57,669 nt of DNA from SAR324 cluster bacterium (GTDB lineage: Bacteria > SAR324 > NAC60-12). A model generated the notes under the pieces. The model did no database searches, had not been told where the DNA came from, and was given only the letters and a program-made list of their open reading frames with translations. Shown here one piece after another: positions 9,844-19,044 of this stretch; within the stretch, counting starts at the first letter, position 1, and each line of letters begins with the position of its first letter. A program made the position numbers and the translations under genes. The stretch lies in assembly GCA_015231885.1 (NCBI GenBank), contig JADGAT010000007.1, positions 36,612 through 94,280 on the forward strand. Direction: 5' to 3'.

Positions 9844-11775
9844 TTATTTTTTGACCTCTTCAAAATCAGCATCGATGACATCATCATCTGGGCCTTTGGA
9901 ACTATCAGAAGACCCTTGCCCTGGATCGGAAGAAGGATCCGTTCCTCCGTCAGAAGCTCCTGGTTGTTGCTGGGCTTGTGCATACAAAACTTCAGCTAAC
10001 TTATGAGCCGCTTCTGTGAGTTTCTGAGTACTGGCTTTGATTGCATCAACATCATCTCCTTCCAAATCTTTCTTTACCTGATCAATTGCCGTCTGAATGT
10101 TATTTTTTTCTTCTTCAGGAAGTTTATCTCCAGCTTCATTCAACGATTTTTCGGTATTGTATACTAAAGATTCGGCTTCGTTGTGTGCTTCCGCTTTTGC
10201 TCGTCGTTTTTTATCATCATCCGCATACTGCTCTGCTTCATTGATCATTTTTTCAACTTCTTCATCAGATAATCCACTGGAGGCCGTGATTTTGATTTGC
10301 TGTTCTTTTCCTGTGCCTAAGTCTTTTGCACTAACATGCACAATACCATTGGCATCAATATCAAAGGTAACTTCAATTTGTGGAACACCACGAGGTGCTG
10401 GTGGAATACCAACTAGTTCAAATCGACCAAGGGTTTTGTTACCTGCCGCCATTTCCCTTTCTCCCTGAAGAACATGGATACTAACAGCAGGTTGATTATC
10501 TGCCGCAGTAGAGAAAGTTTGGCTTTTTCTTGTTGGAATGGTCGTATTACGATCAATTAACCTTGTCATGACACCACCCAATGTCTCGATTCCTAGGGAA
10601 AGTGGTGTTACATCCAACAGCAATACATCATTGACTTCACCTTTGAGCACACCTCCTTGAATGGCTGCTCCAATCGCAACCACCTCATCGGGATTTACAC
10701 CTTTGTGAGGGTCTTTTCCAAAAAATTCTTTAACAATTTGTTGAACTCTTGGCATTCGTGTCATTCCGCCAACCAGAATGACTTCGTCAATATCGCTGGC
10801 AGTACAGCCTGCATCTTTTAATGCATTTTTGCAAGGTTCCAGGCAGCGTTGGGTCAAATCTTCTACCAGCTGCTCAAAGCGTGCTCGGCTGATTTTGAGA
10901 TTCAAATGCTTGGGGCCTGAAGCATCTGCTGTGATAAAAGGCAGGTTGATATCAGTTTCCATACTGGACGACAACTCATGCTTTGCTTTTTCTGCTGCTT
11001 CTTTTAAACGTTGTAATGCCATTTTATCCTGACGGAGATCAATTCCCTGATCTTTTTTGAACTCATCTGCTAAAAAATTGATCAGGCGATTGTCGAAGTC
11101 GTCTCCACCAAGGAAGGTATCTCCATTAGTTGCTTTTACCTCGAAGACTCCGTCTCCAATTTCGAGAACTGAGATATCAAAGGTACCTCCACCTAAATCA
11201 AAAACAGCAATCTTTTCATCACTTTTTTTATCCAGACCATAGGCTAACGAAGCCGCAGTGGGCTCATTGATAATCCTCAATACATTCAGCCCAGCAATCT
11301 TTCCTGCATCTTTGGTCGCTTGCCGTTGACTGTCGTTAAAGTAAGCAGGTACGGTGATGACAGCCTCCGTAACTTCTTCTCCAAGATAATCTTCGGCTGT
11401 TTGCTTCATCTTTTGCAGTACAAAAGCAGAAATTTCAGGAGGCGAATATTTTTTGCCATCGACTTCCACATAAGCCAGTCCGGACGGTCCCTCTACAATT
11501 TGATACGGAGCAACAGCCTTCAATCGCTTGACTTCTTCTGCCGTTGTCTTTTGCCCCATGATCCGCTTTACTGAAAAGATAGTTCGATCTGGATTGGTTA
11601 CTGCCTGGCGTTTTGCAATCTGCCCGCTCAATCGTTCACCCGCATCATTGAATGCTACCATGGATGGCGTTGTTCTAATCCCTTCTGCATTTTGAATAAC
11701 CTTAGGATCACCACCTTCCATTATGGCAACACATGAATTTGTTGTTCCTAAATCAATCCCGATTACTTTTCCCAT
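9844..11775 (-). CDS. dnaK: Molecular chaperone DnaK (Hsp70)
   Basis: The 643-residue Hsp70 is complete. Its ATPase domain has [13 protein letters not shown] at the N-terminus, [21 protein letters not shown], a phosphate loop FDLGGGTFD, and [11 protein letters not shown]. The substrate-binding domain ([17 protein letters not shown]) and the helical lid follow, and an acidic tail ends [14 protein letters not shown], the usual cochaperone-binding end. The ATG at 11773-11775 has a GGAG SD five bases upstream. It lies between grpE (42 bp upstream) and dnaJ, the classic order, under the HrcA/CIRCE promoter in front of hrcA. Confidence 0.99.
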   Translation of the reverse strand: MGKVIGIDLGTTNSCVAIMEGGDPKVIQNAEGIRTTPSMVAFNDAGERLSGQIAKRQAVTNPDRTIFSVKRIMGQKTTAEEVKRLKAVAPYQIVEGPSGLAYVEVDGKKYSPPEISAFVLQKMKQTAEDYLGEEVTEAVITVPAYFNDSQRQATKDAGKIAGLNVLRIINEPTAASLAYGLDKKSDEKIAVFDLGGGTFDISVLEIGDGVFEVKATNGDTFLGGDDFDNRLINFLADEFKKDQGIDLRQDKMALQRLKEAAEKAKHELSSSMETDINLPFITADASGPKHLNLKISRARFEQLVEDLTQRCLEPCKNALKDAGCTASDIDEVILVGGMTRMPRVQQIVKEFFGKDPHKGVNPDEVVAIGAAIQGGVLKGEVNDVLLLDVTPLSLGIETLGGVMTRLIDRNTTIPTRKSQTFSTAADNQPAVSIHVLQGEREMAAGNKTLGRFELVGIPPAPRGVPQIEVTFDIDANGIVHVSAKDLGTGKEQQIKITASSGLSDEEVEKMINEAEQYADDDKKRRAKAEAHNEAESLVYNTEKSLNEAGDKLPEEEKNNIQTAIDQVKKDLEGDDVDAIKASTQKLTEAAHKLAEVLYAQAQQQPGASDGGTDPSSDPGQGSSDSSKGPDDDVIDADFEEVKK

Positions 11776-11817
11776 ATATGCTCCTTAATTTAAAATTTTT
11801 GATGTACAATCAATGAC

Positions 11818-12507
11818 TCAATCATTCTTTACTTCTGTTTTTTTTGCGACACGTACCATGGCAGGCCGGATTACCCGATCATGTAGCAAGTAACCAGCTT
11901 GAAATTCATCAACAACATGGTTTGGTGGTACAGTATCAGAGTCTACTGTACCAATTGCTTGATGAAACGAAGGGTCAAACTCTTTTCCAACCGCTTCAAT
12001 TGTAGTTATCGAAAACTTTTCAAGTGCTTCCTGATTGAGTTTGTAGACCATCTGAATTCCTTCCAGCATTGCTTCAACAGTCGCGTTTTCTTTTTTCCCA
12101 TGTTCAATGGCATGTTCTAAGCTGTCCAGAGCAGGTAGTAATTCTTTAACCAACTCTGTGTGGTAGTATTTGAATTTATCTACATTTTCTTTTGCCATTC
12201 GTTTTTTGTAATTTTCAAATTCTGCGTTCAACCGCAAAATACGATCCTGTAATCCTTTTATTTGTGCTTGTGCCTGTTCCAATTTTTCTTCTGAAGAAGG
12301 CTTCTTGGGGTCTTCTGCTTCGAGTTCTTCAGCAGCGGCTTGTTCCTCTTTTTTTGTTTCACTTTCTGGAAATTCCACTTCGATTTTTTGCTCAACTGCT
12401 GCTTCTGTTACTGTGCCTTCATCTTCTACTGTTTTCTGATCTTCCAAATTTTCTGGAGATGAATTTTTCATTTCCTCTTTCTTGTCCATTTGATTGCTGT
12501 CTAACAT
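11818..12507 (-). CDS. grpE: Nucleotide exchange factor GrpE
   Basis: GrpE releases ADP from DnaK. The conserved part is the coiled coil EFENYKKRMAKENVDKFKYY followed by the beta domain with FDPSFHQAIGTVDSD and VIRPAMVRVAK. The N-terminal 90 residues are highly acidic and Glu/Lys-rich, longer than usual. The frame could extend to 12606, but that would overlap hrcA by 50 bp with an unconvincing sequence. I prefer the ATG at 12505-12507 (229 residues); ATGs at 12489 and 12471 are other options. It is second in the hrcA operon. Confidence 0.93.
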   Translation of the reverse strand: MLDSNQMDKKEEMKNSSPENLEDQKTVEDEGTVTEAAVEQKIEVEFPESETKKEEQAAAEELEAEDPKKPSSEEKLEQAQAQIKGLQDRILRLNAEFENYKKRMAKENVDKFKYYHTELVKELLPALDSLEHAIEHGKKENATVEAMLEGIQMVYKLNQEALEKFSITTIEAVGKEFDPSFHQAIGTVDSDTVPPNHVVDEFQAGYLLHDRVIRPAMVRVAKKTEVKND

Positions 12508-12556
12508 ACCTCTTTTTGTCCGAAATTTGATATGAAGGACCGCTTGTCGCGATACT

Positions 12557-13657
12557 TCATTTCTTATTGATGAATAAATGATCATCCAGATGCGCATGCT
12601 CAGCAATGGATGCAGATAAAATTTTTGCAGTATAATCTACTACAGGAATAATGCGTTTGTAATTCATGCTGGTTGGTCCAATGACACCAACCATGCCCAA
12701 GACATTGTTATCCAAACCATAACCGGCTGTAACGAGAGAGCAGTCTTCCAGGCCCTCTACCTTGTTTTCTTCACCAATAAAAATTTGAATCCGATCTGCT
12801 TGTAAAGTACGATCTACAATGTCCATCATCGTATTTTTCTGCTCAAATGCCGATATTAATGATTTGACGGTTTCTTGTTTTTTGAATTTGAAGTTTAGCA
12901 AAGTCTCGATTTGTCCTTCCATATACATGGCTGGAGGGGAGTCCAGCTCAAAGGCTTTTTTCCCTAAACGTACTGCCTGGGCTAATAATGTGTCGTAGCG
13001 CTCCTTGTCTTCGACCATGCTTTCCAGAATCTGCTTGCGGATTTCCAGCAAGGAGGCATTTTGAAATTCTTTGTTCAGGAATTCAGCAACTGAATTTAGA
13101 AAATTTTGTGACAGAGGTTCGGACGATTCAATAATTTTATTGCGTATCAAACCAGACTTGGTGATCAAAATTACTAAGACTTCACGTGAGTTGACTTTAA
13201 GAAATTCAATGCGCTGTAGATGGCTGACTTCTGCTTTGGGAGCAGATATGACACAAATAAATTCTGTCAAATTTGCTAAGATGCGGGTTGTGCTGACCAA
13301 TAACTGCTCTACTTGCCCTGCACCGTTGTTTGATATTTGCGCTATCATTCCCTGAATTTTTTCTGGTAGAGAATCTGCTACTGCCAAAGAATCTACATAA
13401 AAACGAAATGCTTTATTGGTAGGGATTCTCCCTGCAGAAGTATGAGGCTGTTCCAAATACCCCATGTCTGATAAATCAACCATGATATTGCGGATAGTGG
13501 CAGGAGACAGATTAACATCCAGTTGCTTTGATAAGGTGCGTGATCCCACGGCTTCTGAATCAGTGATATAGCTGTCAATGATGCCCTTGAGTACTTTTTG
13601 TGTGCGATCATCTATATTTGCGGAAATGACAGCCTTTTGCTGTTTTGATAAACCCAT
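12557..13657 (-). CDS. hrcA: Heat-inducible transcription repressor HrcA
   Basis: HrcA binds the CIRCE operator and represses class I heat-shock genes. The winged-helix N-terminus (VLKGIIDSYITDSEAVGSRT...LSPATIRNIM) and LEQPHTSAGRIPT are diagnostic. The C-terminal dimerisation/IDD part includes VGVIGPTSMNYKRIIPVVDY. I use the ATG at 13655-13657 (366 residues; AGGG about six bases upstream). A GTG at 13700-13702 is in frame, but it lies inside the CIRCE operator and is an unlikely start. The gene is autoregulated by the operator 34 bp upstream and heads the grpE-dnaK-dnaJ operon. Confidence 0.97.
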   Translation of the reverse strand: MGLSKQQKAVISANIDDRTQKVLKGIIDSYITDSEAVGSRTLSKQLDVNLSPATIRNIMVDLSDMGYLEQPHTSAGRIPTNKAFRFYVDSLAVADSLPEKIQGMIAQISNNGAGQVEQLLVSTTRILANLTEFICVISAPKAEVSHLQRIEFLKVNSREVLVILITKSGLIRNKIIESSEPLSQNFLNSVAEFLNKEFQNASLLEIRKQILESMVEDKERYDTLLAQAVRLGKKAFELDSPPAMYMEGQIETLLNFKFKKQETVKSLISAFEQKNTMMDIVDRTLQADRIQIFIGEENKVEGLEDCSLVTAGYGLDNNVLGMVGVIGPTSMNYKRIIPVVDYTAKILSASIAEHAHLDDHLFINKK

Positions 13658-13691
13658 GCTTATCCCTGTTGTTGAATTTGCTAAATCTGTA

Positions 13692-13718
13692 TTAGCACTC
13701 ACTTTCTATGAGTGCTAA
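13692..13718 (-). promoter_or_regulatory. CIRCE operator (HrcA binding site)
   Basis: A perfect inverted repeat TTAGCACTC-N9-GAGTGCTAA (13692-13700, spacer 13701-13709, 13710-13718) matches the CIRCE consensus in both arms. It lies between the -10 box and the hrcA start, so bound HrcA would block the start region of the hrcA-grpE-dnaK-dnaJ transcript. Confidence 0.98.
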
Positions 13719-13745
13719 TTATCACACGATTATTTGTTCTGTCAA
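13718..13745 (-). promoter_or_regulatory. Sigma70-type promoter of the hrcA operon
   Basis: On the minus strand a perfect -35 TTGACA (13740-13745) is followed after 16 bp by GATAAT (13718-13723), a five-of-six -10 box. The -10 touches the CIRCE arm. No sigma32-type promoter was noticed, so control by repression fits best. Confidence 0.85.
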
Positions 13746-13837
13746 GTAAATTCTGACAAGCTGGTACAATTCATAACTTTTTTACATTGATAGAGGATAG
13801 TGATTTTGCTCCAGCAATCGAATTTATAGGAAAATTT

Positions 13838-14611
13838 TTATTCTTGTTCAGAAAAAAAGTTAATTTTTTGTTTAGAAAGATCCGTAATTTCACTTTTGAG
13901 TGTGGTTTCAATGACAAGTAATTCTTGTACAAATTGCCCGGAGTTTGCGATGTCTACGGTTTCAGAGACATATTCAGAGGATGCATGCAGGTGAGCATAC
14001 TCGTCGTTGAGTAAGGTTGCTAAATCCATATCAGGGTGTTGTTCGGCCACTTCGAGGAGTTTTGCTGCGCTGCTCAATTCATCAAAAATTCGTTGAAAGG
14101 TGGATTCGATTTGTTCTAATTCTCCAACAGTGAAAGGGGAGTCCAGGTGTTTGTTTTGGCGATCCAGCGCGTAGTCGAATAAATCGAGGCGAATATTGTA
14201 TTGGCGAATGGAATGGATCAATGTTTGATAAAATTGGTTGATTTGCTGGAAGCTCTCGGTCTGCAGTCGATTTTTAGAGCTCCATATTTTTTTCCAGAAT
14301 TTTCTTTGTTTTCGCTGCTCTTTCAACCGGTTCAACTCCTGGTCAAGATTTTGCAAAGTGTGCCATTCGGGCAGTTCGTTGCGATACTGTCGCCAGAGCC
14401 AGACAGGTACGATGAGCCAGCAGAAAGACACGGTAAAAGCCAAAGGCCAAAAGCGTTTTTTGCGATAAGCCCTCAAAACATAACGTCTGGATTCGTCCAT
14501 CAAATCTACTTGCTTGTCTTCCAGGCTGTCCAGGTATTTTTCTGGAAATTTTTTTATCTTTTCTGAACGTTTGATTGAAAGGTTAGATTCCATAGGATCG
14601 GGTCTTAGCAT
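13838..14611 (-). CDS. Predicted membrane-anchored coiled-coil protein of unknown function
   Basis: This 257-residue protein is not recognised. It has a basic N-terminal cytoplasmic stretch (about 1-53), one or two closely spaced hydrophobic segments (about 54-74, FWPLAFTVSFCWLIVPVWLW) and a long charged helical region (about 80-250) with coiled-coil character. Its ATG follows directly on the TAA of the upstream BatA-like gene, so the two are translationally coupled and probably act together at the membrane. A start at the internal ATG (residue 7) is also possible. Confidence 0.75.
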   Translation of the reverse strand: MLRPDPMESNLSIKRSEKIKKFPEKYLDSLEDKQVDLMDESRRYVLRAYRKKRFWPLAFTVSFCWLIVPVWLWRQYRNELPEWHTLQNLDQELNRLKEQRKQRKFWKKIWSSKNRLQTESFQQINQFYQTLIHSIRQYNIRLDLFDYALDRQNKHLDSPFTVGELEQIESTFQRIFDELSSAAKLLEVAEQHPDMDLATLLNDEYAHLHASSEYVSETVDIANSGQFVQELLVIETTLKSEITDLSKQKINFFSEQE

Positions 14612-16429
14612 TTAATGATGGTTTAATTGTTGGTTTTCTTTCAATCCATATTTTGTGAGATGCGCCAATACATAGAGAATTTCAGCAAATATTAGTCCAA
14701 ATAATCCCAGAAGTAACCACTCTCTCAATTGATTTATGGAAGGAAGGGATTGTTGTTTTTGCTGTGTTTTCATTTTCAGGTTAAAATATTGCTGCATGCT
14801 GGTTATTTCTTCATCAGTCATCAAAACAGGTTGACTTTCCTGTGATGGTAAATTGACAGAAAAGTGGTAGGTTTGTTGTTGTTGGATGTTCTCTATTTGA
14901 TAGTGTCCTGGTAACAATTGCACTGATGGTGAGGAGAGGGTGATGGGTTGCGGTAATAAATTACCAGCTTCAAAAGTCCCAAAGTACAGGTTTTTTTCTT
15001 GTTTTGCTATTGTTTTTAGCCAGCTTTGAGCTTGATCTGCAAAGATAATATCTTGATAAAGAGGCCCCCAGGCTGGAGAGACCCCTGTACTCAGTAGCCA
15101 AAGGTCCCAAGTAGGAGAATAATACAATGCTTCATTAATTTTTTGAATTTTCCATTCTGTGGCAAACGGAGCTTTTTTCCAATTGATAACCCATTGTTTT
15201 GCTGGTAGGTGTCGGATATTTGAAGTGTTGGTATCCGAGGTGATGAGTTGCTCGGCAATACTTTTCCAGTCTCCCAGTCGAGTGGGAATGAAAATTTTGG
15301 AAGAATAATTTTGCAAAGGCTTGCCCCAGCGAATGGGGTGATCTCCCAGCAGAAAAATAAAATCGGGAGTATGCTGTTTGAGATTGCTGACTGTTGTACT
15401 CAGAAAAGAGAAAATCTGATTGGCATTGAGCACGGATTTCAATTGATGTAGACCATGACGATAAGTATCCGAAGTGCCTTCTGATGTGATGATGGCAGCC
15501 CACGGATGGTTGATATGATCCCATTGGTAAAAACGAGTATTATCCAGTAAATTTTCTGGATGGTTGCTGAGTAAGGATATTTCTAAAGGGCGGTGGCGTT
15601 TGAAATTTGTATTTAATAAAATTTCTATTTCCTGAGTGCCTTTTCCTTGCCATATTATTTCTTCTTCTGCCAACTTTTTTTCCATCTGCTTGACTTGGAC
15701 CTGTAGCTGCGTTCGTTCAGAAAAGTTGCTCATGACCTTCCCTCTCAATTCAAAGCGAAACAGCTTCACATGATTTAATTTGAGGTCATGCAGTGAAAAA
15801 TTGATTGTGGTCTGCATTCCTGCTGGACGGTGGAATACCCACTCAATATCTTGTGTGACTGATTGATAGAATGCAAATTGTGAGCGCTGAAAATCAGAAA
15901 TAACATGCACTTGGAGTTTTTGCTGGCTTTGTTTGTGCTCCTGCTGCGTCAAAATCAAATTCCCAATTTGTAAAATATTTGGTGAGGTTGTCGTAAGAGA
16001 ATCTCCTATATTTGTTGTTGAAGTAGGGGAATATTGGAATTTTTTTAATAATTGAGATAACTTCCATACCGGTTCTTTTAAAGTCGTTGAGTTGATGTTT
16101 TCCAAATATTGAGCCAACTTTTTATCCGTGTTGGTTAGGTAATAGCTGAATGTGTCATCAATGAGCCATACCTTGAAAAGATTGCCCTCTTTTTGCCAAA
16201 AAGGACGGGCTAAAATGATACAAAGCAGTACAATGATCAAGGTGCGTAAAACCTTTAAGAGAAACTCTTCTTTTGAAAAGAGTAACCTCCTGTGGCGGGT
16301 GTTTTTTGGCAGAAGAAAAAAAGCAGAAAATAAATGAGGGTGTCTAGGTTTATGAAGAGCCGGCCAAAGCCAAGGCAAAATGGATGCTGGAAGAGCAAAT
16401 AACCACAAAGGTTCTAAAAATTGTAACAT
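14612..16429 (-). CDS. BatA-like membrane protein (aerotolerance N-terminal domain)
   Basis: The N-terminus (LEPLWLFALPASILPWLWPALH, then FLLKVLRTLIIVLLCIILARPFW) has the two-helix arrangement of the BatA/aerotolerance regulator N-terminal domain, in which the first segment reads F-x-x-P-x-x-L-W/L-x-A-L. The middle (about 90-560) is a periplasmic region without a recognisable vWA MIDAS motif (D-x-S-x-S). A third transmembrane helix lies near the C-terminus (about 570-590). It is 605 residues long. Such proteins often sit with MoxR ATPase and DUF58 genes, but none is here. The partner is the coupled 257-residue gene downstream. Its precise role is unknown. Confidence 0.75.
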   Translation of the reverse strand: MLQFLEPLWLFALPASILPWLWPALHKPRHPHLFSAFFLLPKNTRHRRLLFSKEEFLLKVLRTLIIVLLCIILARPFWQKEGNLFKVWLIDDTFSYYLTNTDKKLAQYLENINSTTLKEPVWKLSQLLKKFQYSPTSTTNIGDSLTTTSPNILQIGNLILTQQEHKQSQQKLQVHVISDFQRSQFAFYQSVTQDIEWVFHRPAGMQTTINFSLHDLKLNHVKLFRFELRGKVMSNFSERTQLQVQVKQMEKKLAEEEIIWQGKGTQEIEILLNTNFKRHRPLEISLLSNHPENLLDNTRFYQWDHINHPWAAIITSEGTSDTYRHGLHQLKSVLNANQIFSFLSTTVSNLKQHTPDFIFLLGDHPIRWGKPLQNYSSKIFIPTRLGDWKSIAEQLITSDTNTSNIRHLPAKQWVINWKKAPFATEWKIQKINEALYYSPTWDLWLLSTGVSPAWGPLYQDIIFADQAQSWLKTIAKQEKNLYFGTFEAGNLLPQPITLSSPSVQLLPGHYQIENIQQQQTYHFSVNLPSQESQPVLMTDEEITSMQQYFNLKMKTQQKQQSLPSINQLREWLLLGLFGLIFAEILYVLAHLTKYGLKENQQLNHH

Positions 16430-16548
16430 GATGAAAGACTTTTTTGAGAAGATGTGAAATTTTTATGTATTCAGGTATATATCTTGTATTTCTAAGGAGC
16501 AGAAGACAATTTTTTGCCACTATAACTTTTGACCAAGGAGGAGGCAAT

Positions 16549-16713
16549 ATGTCAGTTGCTACGGAACAGCGATTTTTTCAATCTCAAATCAACGAAATCC
16601 AACGTTATGTTCAACAATTTCCAAATGAACATCAAAATAAAGTGGTAATGCGCTGGATTGAAGATCATGCTGCAGAATATCGAAAGCATTGGGAAAAGCA
16701 CGCTCTTCATTAA
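16549..16713 (+). CDS. Small conserved-looking protein of 54 residues, function unknown
   Basis: The ATG at 16549 has a near-perfect AAGGAGG SD (16535-16541) at normal distance, much better than any longer start in the same frame. The product is soluble and charged, with an amphipathic helix (QSQINEIQRYVQQFPNEHQN), a W-I-E-D-H-A-A-E-Y-R-K-H segment and no membrane part. It ends in a four-base overlap with the convergent thiamine pyrophosphokinase gene. No function is recognised. Confidence 0.7.
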   Translation: MSVATEQRFFQSQINEIQRYVQQFPNEHQNKVVMRWIEDHAAEYRKHWEKHALH

Positions 16714-17348
16714 ACAGAAGAGTTTTGAATTATTAATAATAACGCTCCCTGTTGTATAGTGATACGTACTTGCGGTAAAGTGGTTTTGTTAGAAACGCCA
16801 CAAGGTTCTTTTCCTGCTTGCAGTGTTTGGTTATGCAGCGGGTAAGCAAGGCCTGCTGTTGTAATACCATTGACGGTTCCAAATAATGGTATTAATGATA
16901 GGGTCGTGCCTATCATTAATGACTCTTCCCATTCTTTGCTAATTACCTCCATTCTTTCTTGTTCTGTCCATAAGATAATTTTTACTTCCGGAGCATATTT
17001 GTACAAAAGTTCCAAGTTTGCCAGGAACTGATCACTTCTGCCCCCGGCAATTCCCAACATATGAATGATTTGCAGGTGATGATCCAGGCAATACCGCAAT
17101 GCCTTGTCAGCGTCATTGGTGTTTTGCTCCTGTATTTTAATCAGACGCTTTGCTTCCACTTGCTGCTCAACTTCCGGAAGGAGAGAGTCCATGTCTCCCA
17201 CAATGACATCTGGTATAAAACCTTCTGAAACTAAAAAATTGGCACCGCCATCGGCACACACCGTCAAATCGGCTTGCTGCCAGAAATTGTGAAGCAATTC
17301 AAGAGAAGGCGGGTCTCCGTTGCAAACAATTAATGCTGTTTTTTTCAT
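16710..17348 (-). CDS. thiN: Thiamine pyrophosphokinase
   Basis: It transfers pyrophosphate from ATP to thiamine, giving thiamine diphosphate, the cofactor of AceE encoded further on. The 212-residue protein has the TPK signatures: an N-terminal catalytic domain with CADGGANFL, VIVGDMDSL, QNTNDADKAL and IAGGRSDQ, then a C-terminal beta-rich thiamine-binding domain. I start at the ATG 17346-17348 with a GGA upstream; a TTG one codon earlier is possible. The gene is divergent from trkH and converges with the small ORF on the left. Confidence 0.93.
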   Translation of the reverse strand: MKKTALIVCNGDPPSLELLHNFWQQADLTVCADGGANFLVSEGFIPDVIVGDMDSLLPEVEQQVEAKRLIKIQEQNTNDADKALRYCLDHHLQIIHMLGIAGGRSDQFLANLELLYKYAPEVKIILWTEQERMEVISKEWEESLMIGTTLSLIPLFGTVNGITTAGLAYPLHNQTLQAGKEPCGVSNKTTLPQVRITIQQGALLLIIQNSSV

Positions 17349-17553
17349 CAAATCCAGTTTTTTTAAATTGTTATGATAAGCCAGAAGGGATATTTCTAAT
17401 TGGTGAACAGATTGTAATTTAGCACAGGTGACTTTTCCACATCAACGTCAAATATCGCTTCACTATTTTGCTGATCGCTTCTATATGTTGCGTGAGGCTT
17501 TATAAAAATTGTTTGCAATAATTGATTTTTAATAGTGTTGATATCGTGATTTT

Positions 17554-19011
17554 ATGAATATTCCTGCAATCATCCATGTTTTGGGAACATTGCTTATTGT
17601 GACCGGCAGTTCCATGACGCCGCCATTGATATGTGCCCTGATTTATAATGAAGGTGATGTATTTTCTATTTCCATTTCAGCGTTGATTGCCATTGGTGTT
17701 GGAGGGCCCTGCTACTGGTTTTCCCGAAAAAACAGGGAATTGGGTGTAAAAGATTCATATGTAATCGCCAGTGCGGGCTGGATTATTGTGTCTGCCATTT
17801 CGGCGTTGCCGTTTATTATTCATGGTTCGATTCCTTCTTTCACTGATGCTTTTTTTGAAATGATGTCTGGGTACACCACAACGGGGGCAACGATTCTTCC
17901 AGACATTGAAAAGGTTCCCCATGGACTTTTATTTTGGAGAAGCCAGACTCATCTTTTGGGTGGGATGGGGTTTTTAACATTAACGATTATTTTCCTCCCT
18001 CATGGCATGGGAGGGCTTCGTATTTTTCGGGCAGAATCAAGCCCCGGACAAGCGATTACTAAAGAAAAATTCATTCCTCGTAATAAAGATGCCATGATCT
18101 GGCTTTGGGGTATCTATTTAGTGCTCAATTTGTTGAATGTTGTGTTTTTATACCTTGGCGGGATGTCTTTGTTTGATTCGCTGACACATGCATTTGGCAC
18201 CCTTTCTACTTCGGGTTATTCTCCCAAAAATGCCAGCATCGGACATTACAATAATGCTTATTTTGATTGGGTCACGATTGTCTTTATGTTCTTGGGAGGA
18301 GTTACTTTTGGACTGTTTTATCAGGTGATCAAAGGAGACTGGCAATCAATTAAAATCAATACGGAGTTTCGTTGGTATTTGGGGTTCATCCTGTTTTTTT
18401 GCGGCATGGTTACCTGGATTTTATGGAGAGACAATACGTATGGCAGTTTGATAGATTCCCTGCGGTATGCCACTTTTCAGGTTATGTCCCTTTTGACTAC
18501 AACGGGATTTACTACGGCCGATTATGAAAGATGGCCCCAGGCAGCTCAGATGTTTTTGTACATGGTTTGTTTTATTGGTGCCTGTGCAGGGTCAACAACG
18601 AGTGGAATCAAAGTCGTCCATTATGTGATTATTTTTAAGTACATGTATGCCTCCATAAAAAAGATTTTTTTCCAGCCATTATCTGTTATATCAATTCGGC
18701 TCAATCAACGATCGGTTGATTCTTCCATTGTTGACCTTTCTATTTGTTATTTTATTGTCAATATATTTATGGTGCTGGTAGGAGGCGCATTGATGGTTCT
18801 GCTGGATGACATGGATTATGTGACAGGAATGAGTTCTGTGATTGCCTCCTTGATGAACATCGGCCCTGGGTTTGGAGCTGTAGGGCCATCAGACAACTTT
18901 GCTTTTATTTCAGATGCGGGCAAATGGTTTTTATCCTGGAACATGCTGGTGGGCCGACTCGAAATGTTTTCAGCGCTGGTGATTTTTTATCCATCATTTT
19001 GGCATGAATGA
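17554..19011 (+). CDS. trkH: Potassium uptake protein TrkH/KtrB family
   Basis: An integral inner-membrane K+ translocation subunit of 485 residues. The four selectivity-filter P-loops are visible: SGYTTTGAT, TLSTSGYSP, LTTTGFTTA and IGPGFGAVG, each after a hydrophobic pore helix. The LWRSQ-like segment (FWRSQTHLLGGMG) is typical of TrkH. The cytoplasmic NAD-binding partner TrkA is not next to it and is not elsewhere in this window. The following pncB starts 33 bp after its TGA, so both may be cotranscribed. Confidence 0.95.
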   Translation: MNIPAIIHVLGTLLIVTGSSMTPPLICALIYNEGDVFSISISALIAIGVGGPCYWFSRKNRELGVKDSYVIASAGWIIVSAISALPFIIHGSIPSFTDAFFEMMSGYTTTGATILPDIEKVPHGLLFWRSQTHLLGGMGFLTLTIIFLPHGMGGLRIFRAESSPGQAITKEKFIPRNKDAMIWLWGIYLVLNLLNVVFLYLGGMSLFDSLTHAFGTLSTSGYSPKNASIGHYNNAYFDWVTIVFMFLGGVTFGLFYQVIKGDWQSIKINTEFRWYLGFILFFCGMVTWILWRDNTYGSLIDSLRYATFQVMSLLTTTGFTTADYERWPQAAQMFLYMVCFIGACAGSTTSGIKVVHYVIIFKYMYASIKKIFFQPLSVISIRLNQRSVDSSIVDLSICYFIVNIFMVLVGGALMVLLDDMDYVTGMSSVIASLMNIGPGFGAVGPSDNFAFISDAGKWFLSWNMLVGRLEMFSALVIFYPSFWHE

Positions 19012-19044
19012 TTGTTTTTCTGCGGAAATATTATTGAGGATCGT

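Noticed and set aside
13700..13702. GTG start for hrcA
   Set aside because: It sits within the CIRCE operator, at about the expected transcription start.
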